Below are positions 51,398 through 60,163 of a stretch of 64,000 nucleotides of DNA, in pieces (position 1 is the stretch's first letter; the number at the start of each line of letters is the position of its first letter). A program made the position numbers and the translations under genes. The DNA comes from Pseudomonas sp. KUIN-1 (GTDB lineage Bacteria > Pseudomonadota > Gammaproteobacteria > Pseudomonadales > Pseudomonadaceae). The stretch is from contig NZ_AP020337.1 of NCBI RefSeq assembly GCF_009176725.1, forward strand, positions 682,001 to 746,000, given 5' to 3'. Under the pieces are notes generated by a model, which did not search any database, was not told the origin of the DNA, and was given only the letters and a program-made list of their open reading frames with translations.

Positions 51398-52831
51398 CTA
51401 GGCGGTCATGATCAGCGTGCGTTCATCTTTCAGGTCGGGAATGAAGCCGCCGGAATAACAGGCTGAAATCACCACAACCTTGTCACGATTCTTCAGTGGC
51501 GCGAGGGCCGCGGCCAATGCGTCGGCGGGCAGGTCTGCCAGCGACAGGCGCGGCTGGTCGAGCACCAGTTCATGATCCTGAGTGCCGTGGCTGGTCAGAT
51601 AAATGAACACCAGGTCTTCCGGGCCGGTGCGCTGGGCGAGTGTCTGCACTGCGCGGGTGATGGTTTCACGCGTCGCCATCGGCCGGTCATCCATGTGATC
51701 GCGATGATTGACCAGGCTGACTTGCCCGACGGCACCGAAGCGCGACTTGAGCAGATTGCTCACGTAGTCCGCTTCGCGCATGAACACGCTCTGCTTGCCG
51801 TCGCCACCTATGACCAGCGTGTACAGCTCGGTGGCCGGTGTCGACGCCGGCACTGCTGCCAGTGCCTTGTCCAGCAGCGAACCCTGGACCAGCAGCCCGG
51901 CTTCGAGTGGGTCCGGGAGCAATTTGCCTTTGGCATCACGGATTCGCTCGCCGTTGGCCCAGATGCCGCGCTGCTCCTTGCCATCCGGAGAAATCAGCAC
52001 GCCATCGCCCTGGTAGGTGTCATCGGCGAACTGGCCGATGTAGCGGCTGCCATCGGCCAACAGCAACTGGCCCTGACCCATGAAGCGCCAGTTGTCGAAA
52101 TCACCCTGGTAGCGGCTGCCGTCAGAGCCGATCAACTCGCCTTTGCCGGTCAGCGCGCCTTCCTTGAACTCACCGCTCCAGACGTCACCGTCGCTGTTTT
52201 CATAGCGCCCCTTGCCGTCCAGCTGGCCGTTGCGGAAATTGCCGACGTATTGATCGCCTTCAGCACTGGTGAAGCTGCCGGTGCCCTGCAATTGACCGTC
52301 GATGAAGTTGCCACTGTACTGGTTGCCACTGGCGTCACTCCGCGACCCCTCGCCGTTGGCCTTGCCATTGGCGAACATGCCTTGATGCTGGCTGCCGTCT
52401 TCCAGTTCCAGGCGACCGGGGCCGTCGTATACACCGGCCTTGAACTGGCCACGATAAAGCACGCCCTTGTCTTTCTGGGTGCCTTCACCGTCCCGCATGC
52501 CAAGTTTGAAGCTGCCGACATAACTCGCGCCAGCGCGGGTGGTCAGTCGGCCCTGGCCATTGAACAGACCTTGCTCGAAGCCGCCCTTGTAGACGTCGCC
52601 ATTGCTGGCGTGCCATTCGCCCTGACCCTGCCGCAGGCCGTTTTCGAACTGACCTGCGAACCAGCTGCCGTTGGGGTAATCGATGCGGCCCTGGCCCTGC
52701 AGGACGCCGTTGACCAGATCGCCCCGGTAGCGTCCGCCGTCGGGCAGGCGACCGTCGGGTGGCAAAATTGATTCGCCATCACCGCAGCCTGCGATCAAGA
52801 GTGTCAAAGCCAATGGAGCGAGCGCGCGCAT
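51398..52831 (-). CDS. MORN-repeat C13 (caspase-like) peptidase lipoprotein, cut by TAG
   Basis: The product is 477 aa up to the TAG; without the stop it would be 575 aa. A lipobox signal (LTLLIAGC) marks it as a lipoprotein. Eleven MORN repeats of the form YxGxFxxGxxxGxG, plus a partial twelfth, fill residues ~30-310. A legumain/caspase-type C13 domain follows with His415 (TSHGTQDH) and Cys458 (SACYSGGF). The TAG falls 19 residues after the catalytic Cys, so the rest of the peptidase fold is lost. MORN repeats often bind membranes or act as scaffolds. Activity is doubtful in this form. Confidence 0.85.
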   Translation of the reverse strand: MRALAPLALTLLIAGCGDGESILPPDGRLPDGGRYRGDLVNGVLQGQGRIDYPNGSWFAGQFENGLRQGQGEWHASNGDVYKGGFEQGLFNGQGRLTTRAGASYVGSFKLGMRDGEGTQKDKGVLYRGQFKAGVYDGPGRLELEDGSQHQGMFANGKANGEGSRSDASGNQYSGNFIDGQLQGTGSFTSAEGDQYVGNFRNGQLDGKGRYENSDGDVWSGEFKEGALTGKGELIGSDGSRYQGDFDNWRFMGQGQLLLADGSRYIGQFADDTYQGDGVLISPDGKEQRGIWANGERIRDAKGKLLPDPLEAGLLVQGSLLDKALAAVPASTPATELYTLVIGGDGKQSVFMREADYVSNLLKSRFGAVGQVSLVNHRDHMDDRPMATRETITRAVQTLAQRTGPEDLVFIYLTSHGTQDHELVLDQPRLSLADLPADALAAALAPLKNRDKVVVISACYSGGFIPDLKDERTLIMTA

Positions 52832-52971
52832 GTGAGATCCCGGAAGAATGATTCAGGGGCGAGCCCGGCTCCGCTTGAGCAGATGTTAGGGGGCACGACC
52901 GCAGGGGAGTATGCCGCAGCGAGTCAACGGGATGAAACAGTCTGTTACGACTGTTTCATGTTTTAAACGCT

Positions 52972-53427
52972 TTATACGAAACACAACGTTAAAGGTTCGG
53001 CCACAAAAGCGGGTTTTTCCTGACCTTCGATCTCCAGCGTGGCCGTTGCCTTGAGCAACCACTGGCCGGGTTTTTTCTCGCTCACGTCGGTCAGCTGGAC
53101 CTTGAGACGCACCCGCGAGTTGACCGTCACCGGTTGAACGAAGCGCACACTGTCCATCCCGTAATTGACCGCCATCTTCAAGCCTTCGGGCAGTACCATG
53201 ATGCCCTCCATGAGCTTGGGAATCAGCGACAACGACAGGAAGCCATGTGCGATGGTCGCGCCGAACGGCGTCTGCGCCGCTTTGACCGGGTCGACATGGA
53301 TGAACTGGAAATCCCCTGTGGCGTCGGCGAACAGGTTGATACGCTGCTGGTCGATAGTCAGCCAGTCTGAATAGCCTGCGTCCTTGCCGATGTACTGCCT
53401 GAGTTCTGTGACGGGTACAGAAGGCAT
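52972..53427 (-). CDS. MaoC family (R)-specific enoyl-CoA hydratase-like protein
   Basis: The protein is 151 aa, a single hot-dog fold. The hydratase 2 motif shows FADATGDFQFIHVDPVKAAQTPFG with the Asp and His of the active site, and IAHGFLSLSLIP. It may hydrate enoyl-CoA for fatty acid or polyhydroxyalkanoate metabolism. It is divergent from the lrgA-like gene and is not part of the FabG/thiolase cluster further on. Confidence 0.9.
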   Translation of the reverse strand: MPSVPVTELRQYIGKDAGYSDWLTIDQQRINLFADATGDFQFIHVDPVKAAQTPFGATIAHGFLSLSLIPKLMEGIMVLPEGLKMAVNYGMDSVRFVQPVTVNSRVRLKVQLTDVSEKKPGQWLLKATATLEIEGQEKPAFVAEPLTLCFV

Positions 53428-53559
53428 ACTGCTCTCCTTGTCTGATGAGGGTGTACTGAACGGCCACTGCCCGCAGCAGCCAATGCGTGCAGGCGAATCA
53501 CCAGATCAGCAGAGGGGAGCTGGCCGGTCAAGCAACTGCAGCAATGCGAATACCCACTC

Positions 53560-53587
53560 ATGACCTCTGGCGCAGCGTGTTTATAAT
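53560..53587 (+). promoter_or_regulatory. Likely sigma-70 promoter of the LrgA/LrgB pair
   Basis: A perfect -10 box TATAAT lies at 53582-53587, 44 bp before the lrgA-like ATG. A weak -35 (ATGACC at 53560-53565) sits 16 bp upstream. Confidence 0.5.
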
Positions 53588-53630
53588 GACGCCGATCGTT
53601 CGCCGGGTTCGTTTATCTGCTGGAGTCTTC

Positions 53631-53993
53631 ATGCTGTTAAGGGGTTTGACATGGCTGGTGCTGTTCCAACTGCTGGGGACCGCGCTCAACCACCTGTTTC
53701 TGTCGATTTTGCCAGGGCCGATCATCGGCCTTGTGCTGCTTATGGCGTATTTGATGTGGCGCGGTGAAGTCAGCGAGCCGATCAGCATGGCGGCCAGCAG
53801 TCTGCTGCGCTATCTGCCGTTGCTGCTGGTGCCGCCTGCGGTCGGGGTGATGGTGTACGCGTCGGCCATTGCCGAAGACTTCTGGGCGATCTTTGGCACC
53901 CTGACCCTGTCGCTGATGATTTCCGTGGTCTTTGTCGGCTGGCTGATGCAGTCATTGATCAAGCGTCAGGCCCAGCGCCGGGAGTTGCCATGA
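53631..53993 (+). CDS. CidA/LrgA family holin-like protein
   Basis: The protein is 120 aa from ATG 53631, with TGGAG upstream. Four hydrophobic segments are visible and the block LPGPIIGLVLLMAYL is the CidA/LrgA signature. It overlaps the LrgB gene by 4 bp. Such pairs control murein hydrolase export, autolysis or small-molecule transport; the role in pseudomonads is not settled. Confidence 0.9.
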   Translation: MLLRGLTWLVLFQLLGTALNHLFLSILPGPIIGLVLLMAYLMWRGEVSEPISMAASSLLRYLPLLLVPPAVGVMVYASAIAEDFWAIFGTLTLSLMISVVFVGWLMQSLIKRQAQRRELP

Positions 53994-54706
53994 GTCTTGA
54001 CTGGCACGGTGCATGGCTGTCGGTGATTCATCACCCGCTTTTCGGCATCGCGATCACCCTGAGTGCCTACCAATTGGCGATGGCCGCCTATGAAAGAACC
54101 CGCTGGCTGTTTCTGCAGCCTGTGCTGGTCTCGATGGTGGTGGTGATCGGGATCGTGCTGTTCTGCGACCTTGAATACACCGAGTACCGCAAAAGCACCG
54201 AGATTCTGGGCACGCTGCTGGGGCCTGCAACCGTTGCGCTGGCGGTCCCGCTCTATTTGAATATGCGACGGATCCGCCAGTTGTTCTGGCCGGTCTTGAC
54301 TACGCTGGTAATCGGCGGGGTGTTTGCCACCGGTTTGTGCGTGGGGTTCGGGGTGCTGTTCGGTGCCGACCACATGATTCTGATGACCATGGCGCCCAAA
54401 TCAGTGACATCGCCCATCGCCATGCTGGTCGCCGAGCAGATCGGCGGGGTTGCCGCCCTGGCGGCTGTTTTTGTGTTGATTACTGGCGTATTCGGTGCCA
54501 TTTTCGGCCCCGGTCTGCTGTCACTGATCGGGGTGGACAATCCTGCTGCCCGAGGCATGGCGCTGGGGCTTACCGCGCATGCGGTAGGCACATCCGTGGC
54601 ATTGCAGGAGGGGGAAGAAACGGGGGCTTTTGCTGCGTTGGCAATGAGTCTGATGGGCGTTGCGACGGCGTTGTTCCTGCCGCTGGCAATGTCGCTGGCC
54701 ATTTAA
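53990..54706 (+). CDS. LrgB family membrane protein
   Basis: The protein is 238 aa with about six membrane segments. The family block MAPKSVTSPIAMLVAEQIGG and the end region ARGMALGLTAHAVGTSVAL are diagnostic of LrgB/CidB. It is coupled to the LrgA-like gene by an ATGA overlap. Confidence 0.92.
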   Translation: MSLDWHGAWLSVIHHPLFGIAITLSAYQLAMAAYERTRWLFLQPVLVSMVVVIGIVLFCDLEYTEYRKSTEILGTLLGPATVALAVPLYLNMRRIRQLFWPVLTTLVIGGVFATGLCVGFGVLFGADHMILMTMAPKSVTSPIAMLVAEQIGGVAALAAVFVLITGVFGAIFGPGLLSLIGVDNPAARGMALGLTAHAVGTSVALQEGEETGAFAALAMSLMGVATALFLPLAMSLAI

Positions 54707-54720
54707 AAGGAGGCTTTTCT

Positions 54721-55311
54721 ATGACGCTGCCATTGTTTCCGCTGAATGCTGTGCTGTTTCCAGGGTGCGTGCTTGATCTGCAGCTGTTTGAAGCCCGTTA
54801 CCTGGACATGATCGGCCGCTGCATGAAGCAGGGGGAAGGGTTCGGTGTGGTGTGTATCACCGAGGGAAGTGAAGTTGGCTCCGCGCCGGACGGCCATTCG
54901 TTGATCGGCTGCGAAGCGCTGGTCATGGATTTTCAGCAGCAGGAGAACGGCTTGCTGGGCATTCGTGTGGTCGGGGGGCGTCGCTTCCGGGTTGTCGCCA
55001 CTGAGGTTCAGCGCGATCAACTGCTGGTGGCCGAGGTCGAGTGGCTTGAAGAGCCCGTGGAGCGCCCGCTGCAGGAGGAAGACGCCGACCTTGTGGCCCT
55101 GCTCGAAGCGCTGGCCGAGCATCCAATGGTGGCTTCCTTGAACATGGGTGTGTCTGCCGGTGGGCAATACGCCTTGTCCAACCAGCTTGCCTATCTGCTG
55201 CCGTTCACCGAAAAAGACAAAGTGGAACTGCTGGAAATCGACGACCCCGAAGAGCGTCTCGACGCGATTCAGGAATTGCTCGATGAAATGCAGGGCGATC
55301 TGCAGGCCTGA
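54721..55311 (+). CDS. LON substrate-binding domain protein
   Basis: The protein is 196 aa. ATG 54721 has a strong AAGGAGG ribosome binding site. The start MTLPLFPLNAVLFPGCVLDLQLFEARYLDMI is the N-terminal domain of Lon (PUA-like), with no ATPase or protease part. It probably binds protein or nucleic acid substrates; the function is unknown. It starts 14 bp after the LrgB gene and may share its transcript. Confidence 0.93.
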   Translation: MTLPLFPLNAVLFPGCVLDLQLFEARYLDMIGRCMKQGEGFGVVCITEGSEVGSAPDGHSLIGCEALVMDFQQQENGLLGIRVVGGRRFRVVATEVQRDQLLVAEVEWLEEPVERPLQEEDADLVALLEALAEHPMVASLNMGVSAGGQYALSNQLAYLLPFTEKDKVELLEIDDPEERLDAIQELLDEMQGDLQA

Positions 55312-55341
55312 GCCCGGATCGCGCTGTTCATTGCGCAGGGT

Positions 55342-55385
55342 AGCAGAGCGTCTGGAACGCCATGCCGACGCAGAGCATCGGCACG
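55342..55385. repeat. Single REP unit
   Basis: A degenerate copy of the GACGCAGAGCGTC-type REP (agcagagcgtctggaacgcc, then cgacgcagagcatcgg) lies between the convergent LON-domain and DUF4136 genes. No inverted partner is seen nearby. Confidence 0.6.
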
Positions 55386-55395
55386 TCTGTCGCGG

Positions 55396-55962
55396 TTAGC
55401 TCGGTGGATACTGCTCCAGAATTTTCGCCACCGTGGTGCGCATGGCCTGATCGCGTTCGGACGGGCTGCCGGCGTTGTCATTGAGGATGCGCTCGGTGCT
55501 GCCACGCCAGACCAGCTTGCCGTCCTTGCCGTCGAACATATCGATCTGCACGGTGCCGACCTTGTAGTCGACGCTGCGGGTTTCGGTGTTCATCGGCCCG
55601 TTCCAGTAGCCATAACCGCCCCAGGGGCTCCAGCCCCCGCCATAGTTGGTGCTGACCGTCTGCTGACGGTTTTCGACGATCAGCCAAGCCTGCACTTTCA
55701 AATCAGCCCGGGCGCCGGCTGCGGCCATGCGTAATCCACGCTGGTCCAGTTGCTCGCCGATCGACTGGCGAAGGCGCTGCTCGGTCAGGTCGCTCTTGAG
55801 CCGTGGATCATTGTCGGGCTGATACTGAACGGCGGGCTCCTTCCAGCTCCAGCTGCGATAGCCGCCGAAATCCCGCCGGGCATCGAAGTCGCGATTGATC
55901 GAGTTGCTCTGACAGGCCGTCAGCAACATGGCACAGGTCAGCAGAACGATACGGCGAAACAT
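55396..55962 (-). CDS. DUF4136 lipoprotein (downstream copy)
   Basis: The protein is 188 aa with lipobox LLTACQ. The DUF4136 pattern shows DFGGYRSWSWKEP near the start, then LRQSIGEQLDQRGLRMA and, near the end, TERILNDNAGSPSERDQAM. A glycine/Trp/Tyr-rich loop lies mid-protein. It is a tandem paralogue of the next gene upstream on the same strand, 18 bp apart. The function is unknown; a lipid-anchored envelope protein is predicted. Confidence 0.88.
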   Translation of the reverse strand: MFRRIVLLTCAMLLTACQSNSINRDFDARRDFGGYRSWSWKEPAVQYQPDNDPRLKSDLTEQRLRQSIGEQLDQRGLRMAAAGARADLKVQAWLIVENRQQTVSTNYGGGWSPWGGYGYWNGPMNTETRSVDYKVGTVQIDMFDGKDGKLVWRGSTERILNDNAGSPSERDQAMRTTVAKILEQYPPS

Positions 55963-55980
55963 GGCAGTTCTCCGAAAGGG

Positions 55981-56619
55981 TTACGAAGGCGGGTAGGCCG
56001 CCAGAGCCTGTTGCACGGCCTGCCGCAATGCACTGCTGCGGTCGGCCAGATTGTTGCTGGCGCGCGCATCGGCACTGGCGCTCCATACCGGCTGGCCACT
56101 GCGCGCGTCAATCAGGTTGATCTGCACCACCATGACCTTTTCCTGATAGGTGCGCACCACCGGCACACTGGCGTAGCCGCCATAACCGGGCCGGTAGCCA
56201 TCGTAGCGGCCATAGCCCATGCCGCCCCCGTAGTAGGGATCGTAATCTTCACGCACCTGGCGCAGCCGCGTTTCCTGCCGGGTCGTGGCAGCGACGTACA
56301 GGTCGGCCGGCTGATTGCCGCGAGCCGGTCGCAAGCCACGCTGGTCCAGGCCGTTGCTCACGGCTTCGACCACCTGCGCCGAATCCACCCATGCGGTACC
56401 GGGCGGCAGCTGACCATTGAGCCAGCCCCAGGACCGATAACGCCCATAGTCACGCGGCGGCGCAGGGTAGGCGCTCATGTCCAGCGTTCTTGCCGCCTGC
56501 GCGGGGGCGGGAGGCATGGGCAGAGAACTGGCGACATACGGGTTGTCGCTCTGGCAGGCGCTGATCCCGAGCAGAGCGGTTCCCAGCAGCACGGCAAACA
56601 AGGCAGAACGGTGTTTCAT
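55981..56619 (-). CDS. DUF4136 lipoprotein (upstream copy)
   Basis: The protein is 212 aa from the ATG at 56619, preceded by GGAG. Lipobox GISACQ. It shares with its neighbour the [21 protein letters not shown] opening, the [13 protein letters not shown] block, and a Gly/Tyr-rich loop ([20 protein letters not shown]). The gene lies 19 bp after the cmoM stop, so it may be transcribed with it. Confidence 0.88.
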   Translation of the reverse strand: MKHRSALFAVLLGTALLGISACQSDNPYVASSLPMPPAPAQAARTLDMSAYPAPPRDYGRYRSWGWLNGQLPPGTAWVDSAQVVEAVSNGLDQRGLRPARGNQPADLYVAATTRQETRLRQVREDYDPYYGGGMGYGRYDGYRPGYGGYASVPVVRTYQEKVMVVQINLIDARSGQPVWSASADARASNNLADRSSALRQAVQQALAAYPPS

Positions 56620-56638
56620 GGTGGGCTCCGCAGTGATG

Positions 56639-57388
56639 TCAGACCGGACGGCACATCCAGTGAAGGTATCGACCCAGCCCGGCAAAGGCTGGATGACGCC
56701 GATGCGCCAGTTCCATTTCCAGCAGATCCGTCAGCTCGGCCCGAGCCTGGAATTCAACCGGCATGTAATCGTGAAATACCCGCACCCCGCTACGCGTTTC
56801 GACTTGCCACAGGCCTTCAAGTTGCGCCGCCAGTTCCCGGGGGTCGAGCGGTTGCTGGGGCGTGAGGCTCTGTTTTTCTCCGGCCATGTCATTTTTGCGC
56901 ATCTTGCGGAAATGGCCCTTCAGCAGGTTGCGATAGACCAAGGCATCGCGGTTGTAAAACGCCAGCGACAGCCAGCCATCGTCCTTGGTCAGCCGGCGCA
57001 GCACCGGGAGGATGCTGTGCGGCTCGGCCAGCCATTCCAGCACGGCGTGGCACAGCACCAGATCATAAGTGTCGCTCAGTAACTCGGGCAGCGCCTGCCA
57101 CGGGGCCTGAATGAAGGTTGCCGTCTGTCCGGCATCGGCGAAGCGCTGACGTGCGCCTTCGAGCATCGGCTCGGCGGGTTCGGCGAGGGTCACCTGATGA
57201 CCCTGTTCGGCCAGCCATAACGACATGTGGCCCAGCCCGGCGCCGATATCCAGTACACGAAGCGGTCGCGCCGGCAGGGTCTCGGTCAGGTCGGCCTGCA
57301 GTACTGCCAGACGAATGGCACCCTTGGCACCGCCATAGATCTTTTCCGCAAAGCGGGTCGCCAGCTGGTCGAAATGCCGATCACTCAC
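56639..57388 (-). CDS. cmoM: tRNA 5-carboxymethoxyuridine methyltransferase
   Basis: The protein is 249 aa. The SAM-binding motif is [12 protein letters not shown], and the start [29 protein letters not shown] is diagnostic of CmoM (formerly SmtA). It methylates cmo5U34 of tRNA to mcmo5U, which affects wobble decoding. It overlaps the MazG-like gene by 4 bp. Confidence 0.93.
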   Translation of the reverse strand: MSDRHFDQLATRFAEKIYGGAKGAIRLAVLQADLTETLPARPLRVLDIGAGLGHMSLWLAEQGHQVTLAEPAEPMLEGARQRFADAGQTATFIQAPWQALPELLSDTYDLVLCHAVLEWLAEPHSILPVLRRLTKDDGWLSLAFYNRDALVYRNLLKGHFRKMRKNDMAGEKQSLTPQQPLDPRELAAQLEGLWQVETRSGVRVFHDYMPVEFQARAELTDLLEMELAHRRHPAFAGLGRYLHWMCRPV

Positions 57389-57690
57389 TTGGCAAATCTC
57401 CGCTCGCTGTCAGCCAGCTTGTTACGCACCACCGTGTCCATGTCCAGGCCCAGTTCGCTGCACAGCAGCAACAGGTAGAGGACGATGTCGCCGATTTCCT
57501 GGCCGGCGTGCTCCAACTGGGCGGCAGGCAGCTCGCGGGACTGGTCTTCGCGCAGCCACTGGAATATTTCCACCAGCTCGGCCATCTCCACACTGGCAGC
57601 CATGGCCAGGTTTTTCGGGCTGTGAAATTGTTTCCAGTCATTCTGGTCGCGGATGCGGTGCAGGCGTTGGGTCAACTCGTCGAGGTTCAT
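57385..57690 (-). CDS. MazG-like nucleotide pyrophosphohydrolase
   Basis: The protein is 101 aa from the second of two tandem ATGs (57690), 6-7 bp from AGGAG; the ATG at 57693 is possible. The metal-binding pattern is ExxE in VEMAELVEIFQWL and ExxD in GQEIGDIVLYLLLL, as in the all-alpha NTP pyrophosphatase (MazG/dCTPase) family. It probably removes non-canonical nucleotides. It is translationally coupled to cmoM. Confidence 0.9.
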   Translation of the reverse strand: MNLDELTQRLHRIRDQNDWKQFHSPKNLAMAASVEMAELVEIFQWLREDQSRELPAAQLEHAGQEIGDIVLYLLLLCSELGLDMDTVVRNKLADSERRFAK

Positions 57691-57811
57691 CATGCTCTCC
57701 TGAAGACGCATAGCTTCAGGGGGAACGGGTCGCCAGGCAAGTGGGCGTTGAGGTTTGTTCAGCCGTTGATGGGAGCAGGGCTCCCGTCAGAGGTGTTCAT
57801 CCGGCTGTGCG

Positions 57812-58669
57812 TCACTCGCTGACAGGCTGCCAGCTACCGACCATATGCACGATGCCTTCCTGGCCTTCGACACGGAACTGGCCCTGCGAGCCGGCGGCAC
57901 TGGCCGACAGCGTCACGTCGGCAGGCAGGCGTACAGGCTTCTGGAACTGCACGCTGATCTCGACATTCGAGGCCGGCAAATGCTCGCCCAGCGCCGCGAG
58001 CGCCCGGGCCTTGAGCCACATGCCGTGGGCGATGGCGCGTGGAAAACCGAACAGCCTGGCGCTGGGGGCGCTGAGGTGAATCGGGTTGTAGTCGCCCGAC
58101 ACCTTGGCGTACTCACGGCCTATCTGCGCCGTTGCCCGCCAGCCTTGCAGCTCGCTGAGCGGCAGCGGCGCGGCTTCGGGATAGCTCACCGGGCTGTCTT
58201 CCAGGTGCACGGCGGTGCACAGCAGGGTGCTTTCTTCTTCCCACAACAGCCCCATGCCGTCTTCGGCCTGGGTGACCAGGGTGAACGTCGCCCCCTTGGC
58301 ATGCGGGCGCAGATCGGTAGCCTGAACGCTGATGTACAACTGGCTCACACCGCCCAGTGGGCGATGCGTGCGGGTGCGATTGGCGAGGTGAATCAGCCCC
58401 AGCAGAGGAAACGGAAAGTCCTCGGAGGTCATCAATTGCATTTGCAGCGGAAATGCCAGCACGTGCGGATAGGTCGGAGGCAGCAGGCTGCTCTCTTCGA
58501 ATCCGCACACTTTGCGGTACGCTTCAAGCTTGTCGGTATCGACCGCAATCCAGCTGCGCAAGCCCAGATCGGGTAGCTGCATCCCGGTGACCTTGCGCCT
58601 GAGCGCTGCCTGGATGAACAGGTTGGACAGGGGCTGCAGGGAATTGAGGTAGCGCCAGTGAGCCGTCAT
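57812..58669 (-). CDS. MaoC-like acyl dehydratase
   Basis: The protein is 285 aa from the second of two tandem ATGs (58669), since AAGGAG is 7 bp upstream; 58672 is possible. A double hot-dog fold is indicated, with the hydratase motif in the C-terminal half (YAKVSGDYNPIHLSAPSARLFGFPRAIAHGMW). It lies 30 bp downstream of the FabG-like gene and probably hydrates or dehydrates the 3-hydroxyacyl product of the same pathway. Confidence 0.88.
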   Translation of the reverse strand: MTAHWRYLNSLQPLSNLFIQAALRRKVTGMQLPDLGLRSWIAVDTDKLEAYRKVCGFEESSLLPPTYPHVLAFPLQMQLMTSEDFPFPLLGLIHLANRTRTHRPLGGVSQLYISVQATDLRPHAKGATFTLVTQAEDGMGLLWEEESTLLCTAVHLEDSPVSYPEAAPLPLSELQGWRATAQIGREYAKVSGDYNPIHLSAPSARLFGFPRAIAHGMWLKARALAALGEHLPASNVEISVQFQKPVRLPADVTLSASAAGSQGQFRVEGQEGIVHMVGSWQPVSE

Positions 58670-58699
58670 CATCCATCTCCTTGAATTCGATGCGGGTGC

Positions 58700-60055
58700 T
58701 TAAGCCCCGATCACGTTTTGACCACATACACGTAGAACCTGACCGCTCACCGCGCCGCTGCCCGGCTGGCTGAACCACGCCACCGCTTCGGCAACGTCCT
58801 GTGGCGAGCCGCCCTGACCCAGCGAACTCATGCGCCGCCCGGCTTCACGCAGGGTGAACGGCATGTGCGCGGTCATTTTCGTTTCGATGAAGCCCGGCGC
58901 GACGGCGTTGATGCTGATGCCGCGTGACTTGAGCCCGGGGGCCATGGCCCGTGCAAAACCGATCAGACCGGCCTTGCTGGTGGTGTAGTTGGTTTGCCCG
59001 CGGTTACCGGCGATACCGCTGATCGAGGCCATGAGCACGATCCGCGCGTTATCCTTCAGGGCTCCCGCATCGAGCAGTATTTGAGTCAGCACTTGTGGCG
59101 CATTGAGGTTGACCGCCAGTACCGAGTCCCAGAAATCTTCCGGCATGTTGACCAGCGTCTTGTCGCGCGTGATGCCGGCGTTGTGCACCAGTATGTCGAC
59201 GCCGTCGGGCAGGTGTTCGAGCAACTGCGCCGGGGCATCCGCCGCGCAGATATCCAGCGCCAGGGCCTGACCGCCAAGCCGTGAGGCGAGTGCTTCCAGC
59301 TCGTTCTTGGTCTGCGGTACATCCAGCAGAATGACCTGCGCGCCATCACGGGTCAGGGTTTCGGCGATTGACGCGCCTATGCCGCGTGCAGCGCCCGTCA
59401 CTACTGCCTTGAGCCCGGCCAGCGGGCGGGTCCAGTCCTGCACCTTGCTCGGGCAGGCACTGAGGTGGACGAACTGGCCGGAGATGAACGCAGCCTTGGG
59501 CGTGAGGAAGAAGCGCAGGGCGCCCTCCAGTTGATCCTGCGCGTCGTCATCCACCTGCAGCAACTTGACCGTTGCGCCATTGCGCACTTCCTTGGCCAGC
59601 GAGCGGCTGAAGCCTTCGATGGCCTGTTGAGTGCTGGCCGCCAGCGGATCAGTGAGTGTCTCGGGTGCCTTGCCGAGAATGACCACATGCGCGCAGTGAT
59701 CGAGATTGCGCAGCAGCGGCTGAAAGAAGTCCCGCAACTGCCTGAGCTGATCGGTGCGCAGGATCTGGCTGGCGTCGAAAACCACTGCCTTAAGGCGCGG
59801 ACCCTGGTTGGACACCCACGTGGTGGCGCCGGGCATGTCGCTGCCGAAGCTGTACAGCGAGTCGGTCAGACGGCTGGCGAACTGGCGGACCTGATCGCCC
59901 AGCGGTCCTGCGCTGATCAGCAAGGTCCCTTCGACGGGGCGCAGACGTCCGGCCTGCCAGCGCTCCAGGTGAGTGGGGGCGGGCAGACCGACGGCCTTCA
60001 CCAGGCGCCGACCCATGTCGGAGTTGGCGAAATCAATATAGCGATCTGACGGCAT
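58700..60055 (-). CDS. FabG-like 3-oxoacyl-ACP/CoA reductase, long form
   Basis: The protein is 451 aa. The C-terminal SDR domain has VVTGAARGIGASIAETL, NAGITRDKTL and NYTTSKAGLIGFARAM (Tyr-Lys). The N-terminal ~200 residues are a second, degenerate Rossmann domain, as in mycobacterial FabG4-type high-molecular-weight reductases. It is predicted to reduce 3-oxoacyl thioesters. It is divergent from a thiolase gene and upstream of a MaoC gene, giving a thiolase-reductase-dehydratase set. Confidence 0.92.
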   Translation of the reverse strand: MPSDRYIDFANSDMGRRLVKAVGLPAPTHLERWQAGRLRPVEGTLLISAGPLGDQVRQFASRLTDSLYSFGSDMPGATTWVSNQGPRLKAVVFDASQILRTDQLRQLRDFFQPLLRNLDHCAHVVILGKAPETLTDPLAASTQQAIEGFSRSLAKEVRNGATVKLLQVDDDAQDQLEGALRFFLTPKAAFISGQFVHLSACPSKVQDWTRPLAGLKAVVTGAARGIGASIAETLTRDGAQVILLDVPQTKNELEALASRLGGQALALDICAADAPAQLLEHLPDGVDILVHNAGITRDKTLVNMPEDFWDSVLAVNLNAPQVLTQILLDAGALKDNARIVLMASISGIAGNRGQTNYTTSKAGLIGFARAMAPGLKSRGISINAVAPGFIETKMTAHMPFTLREAGRRMSSLGQGGSPQDVAEAVAWFSQPGSGAVSGQVLRVCGQNVIGA

Positions 60056-60163
60056 GGAACACTCTCCTGAAGTCGGGGTTCAAAGGAATGGACCACGGTG
60101 GCATGACGTTTGTTCTTGCGATCGACACGGCTCATTCATTCGCTTGAAGAAAGGGAGTTTTCC

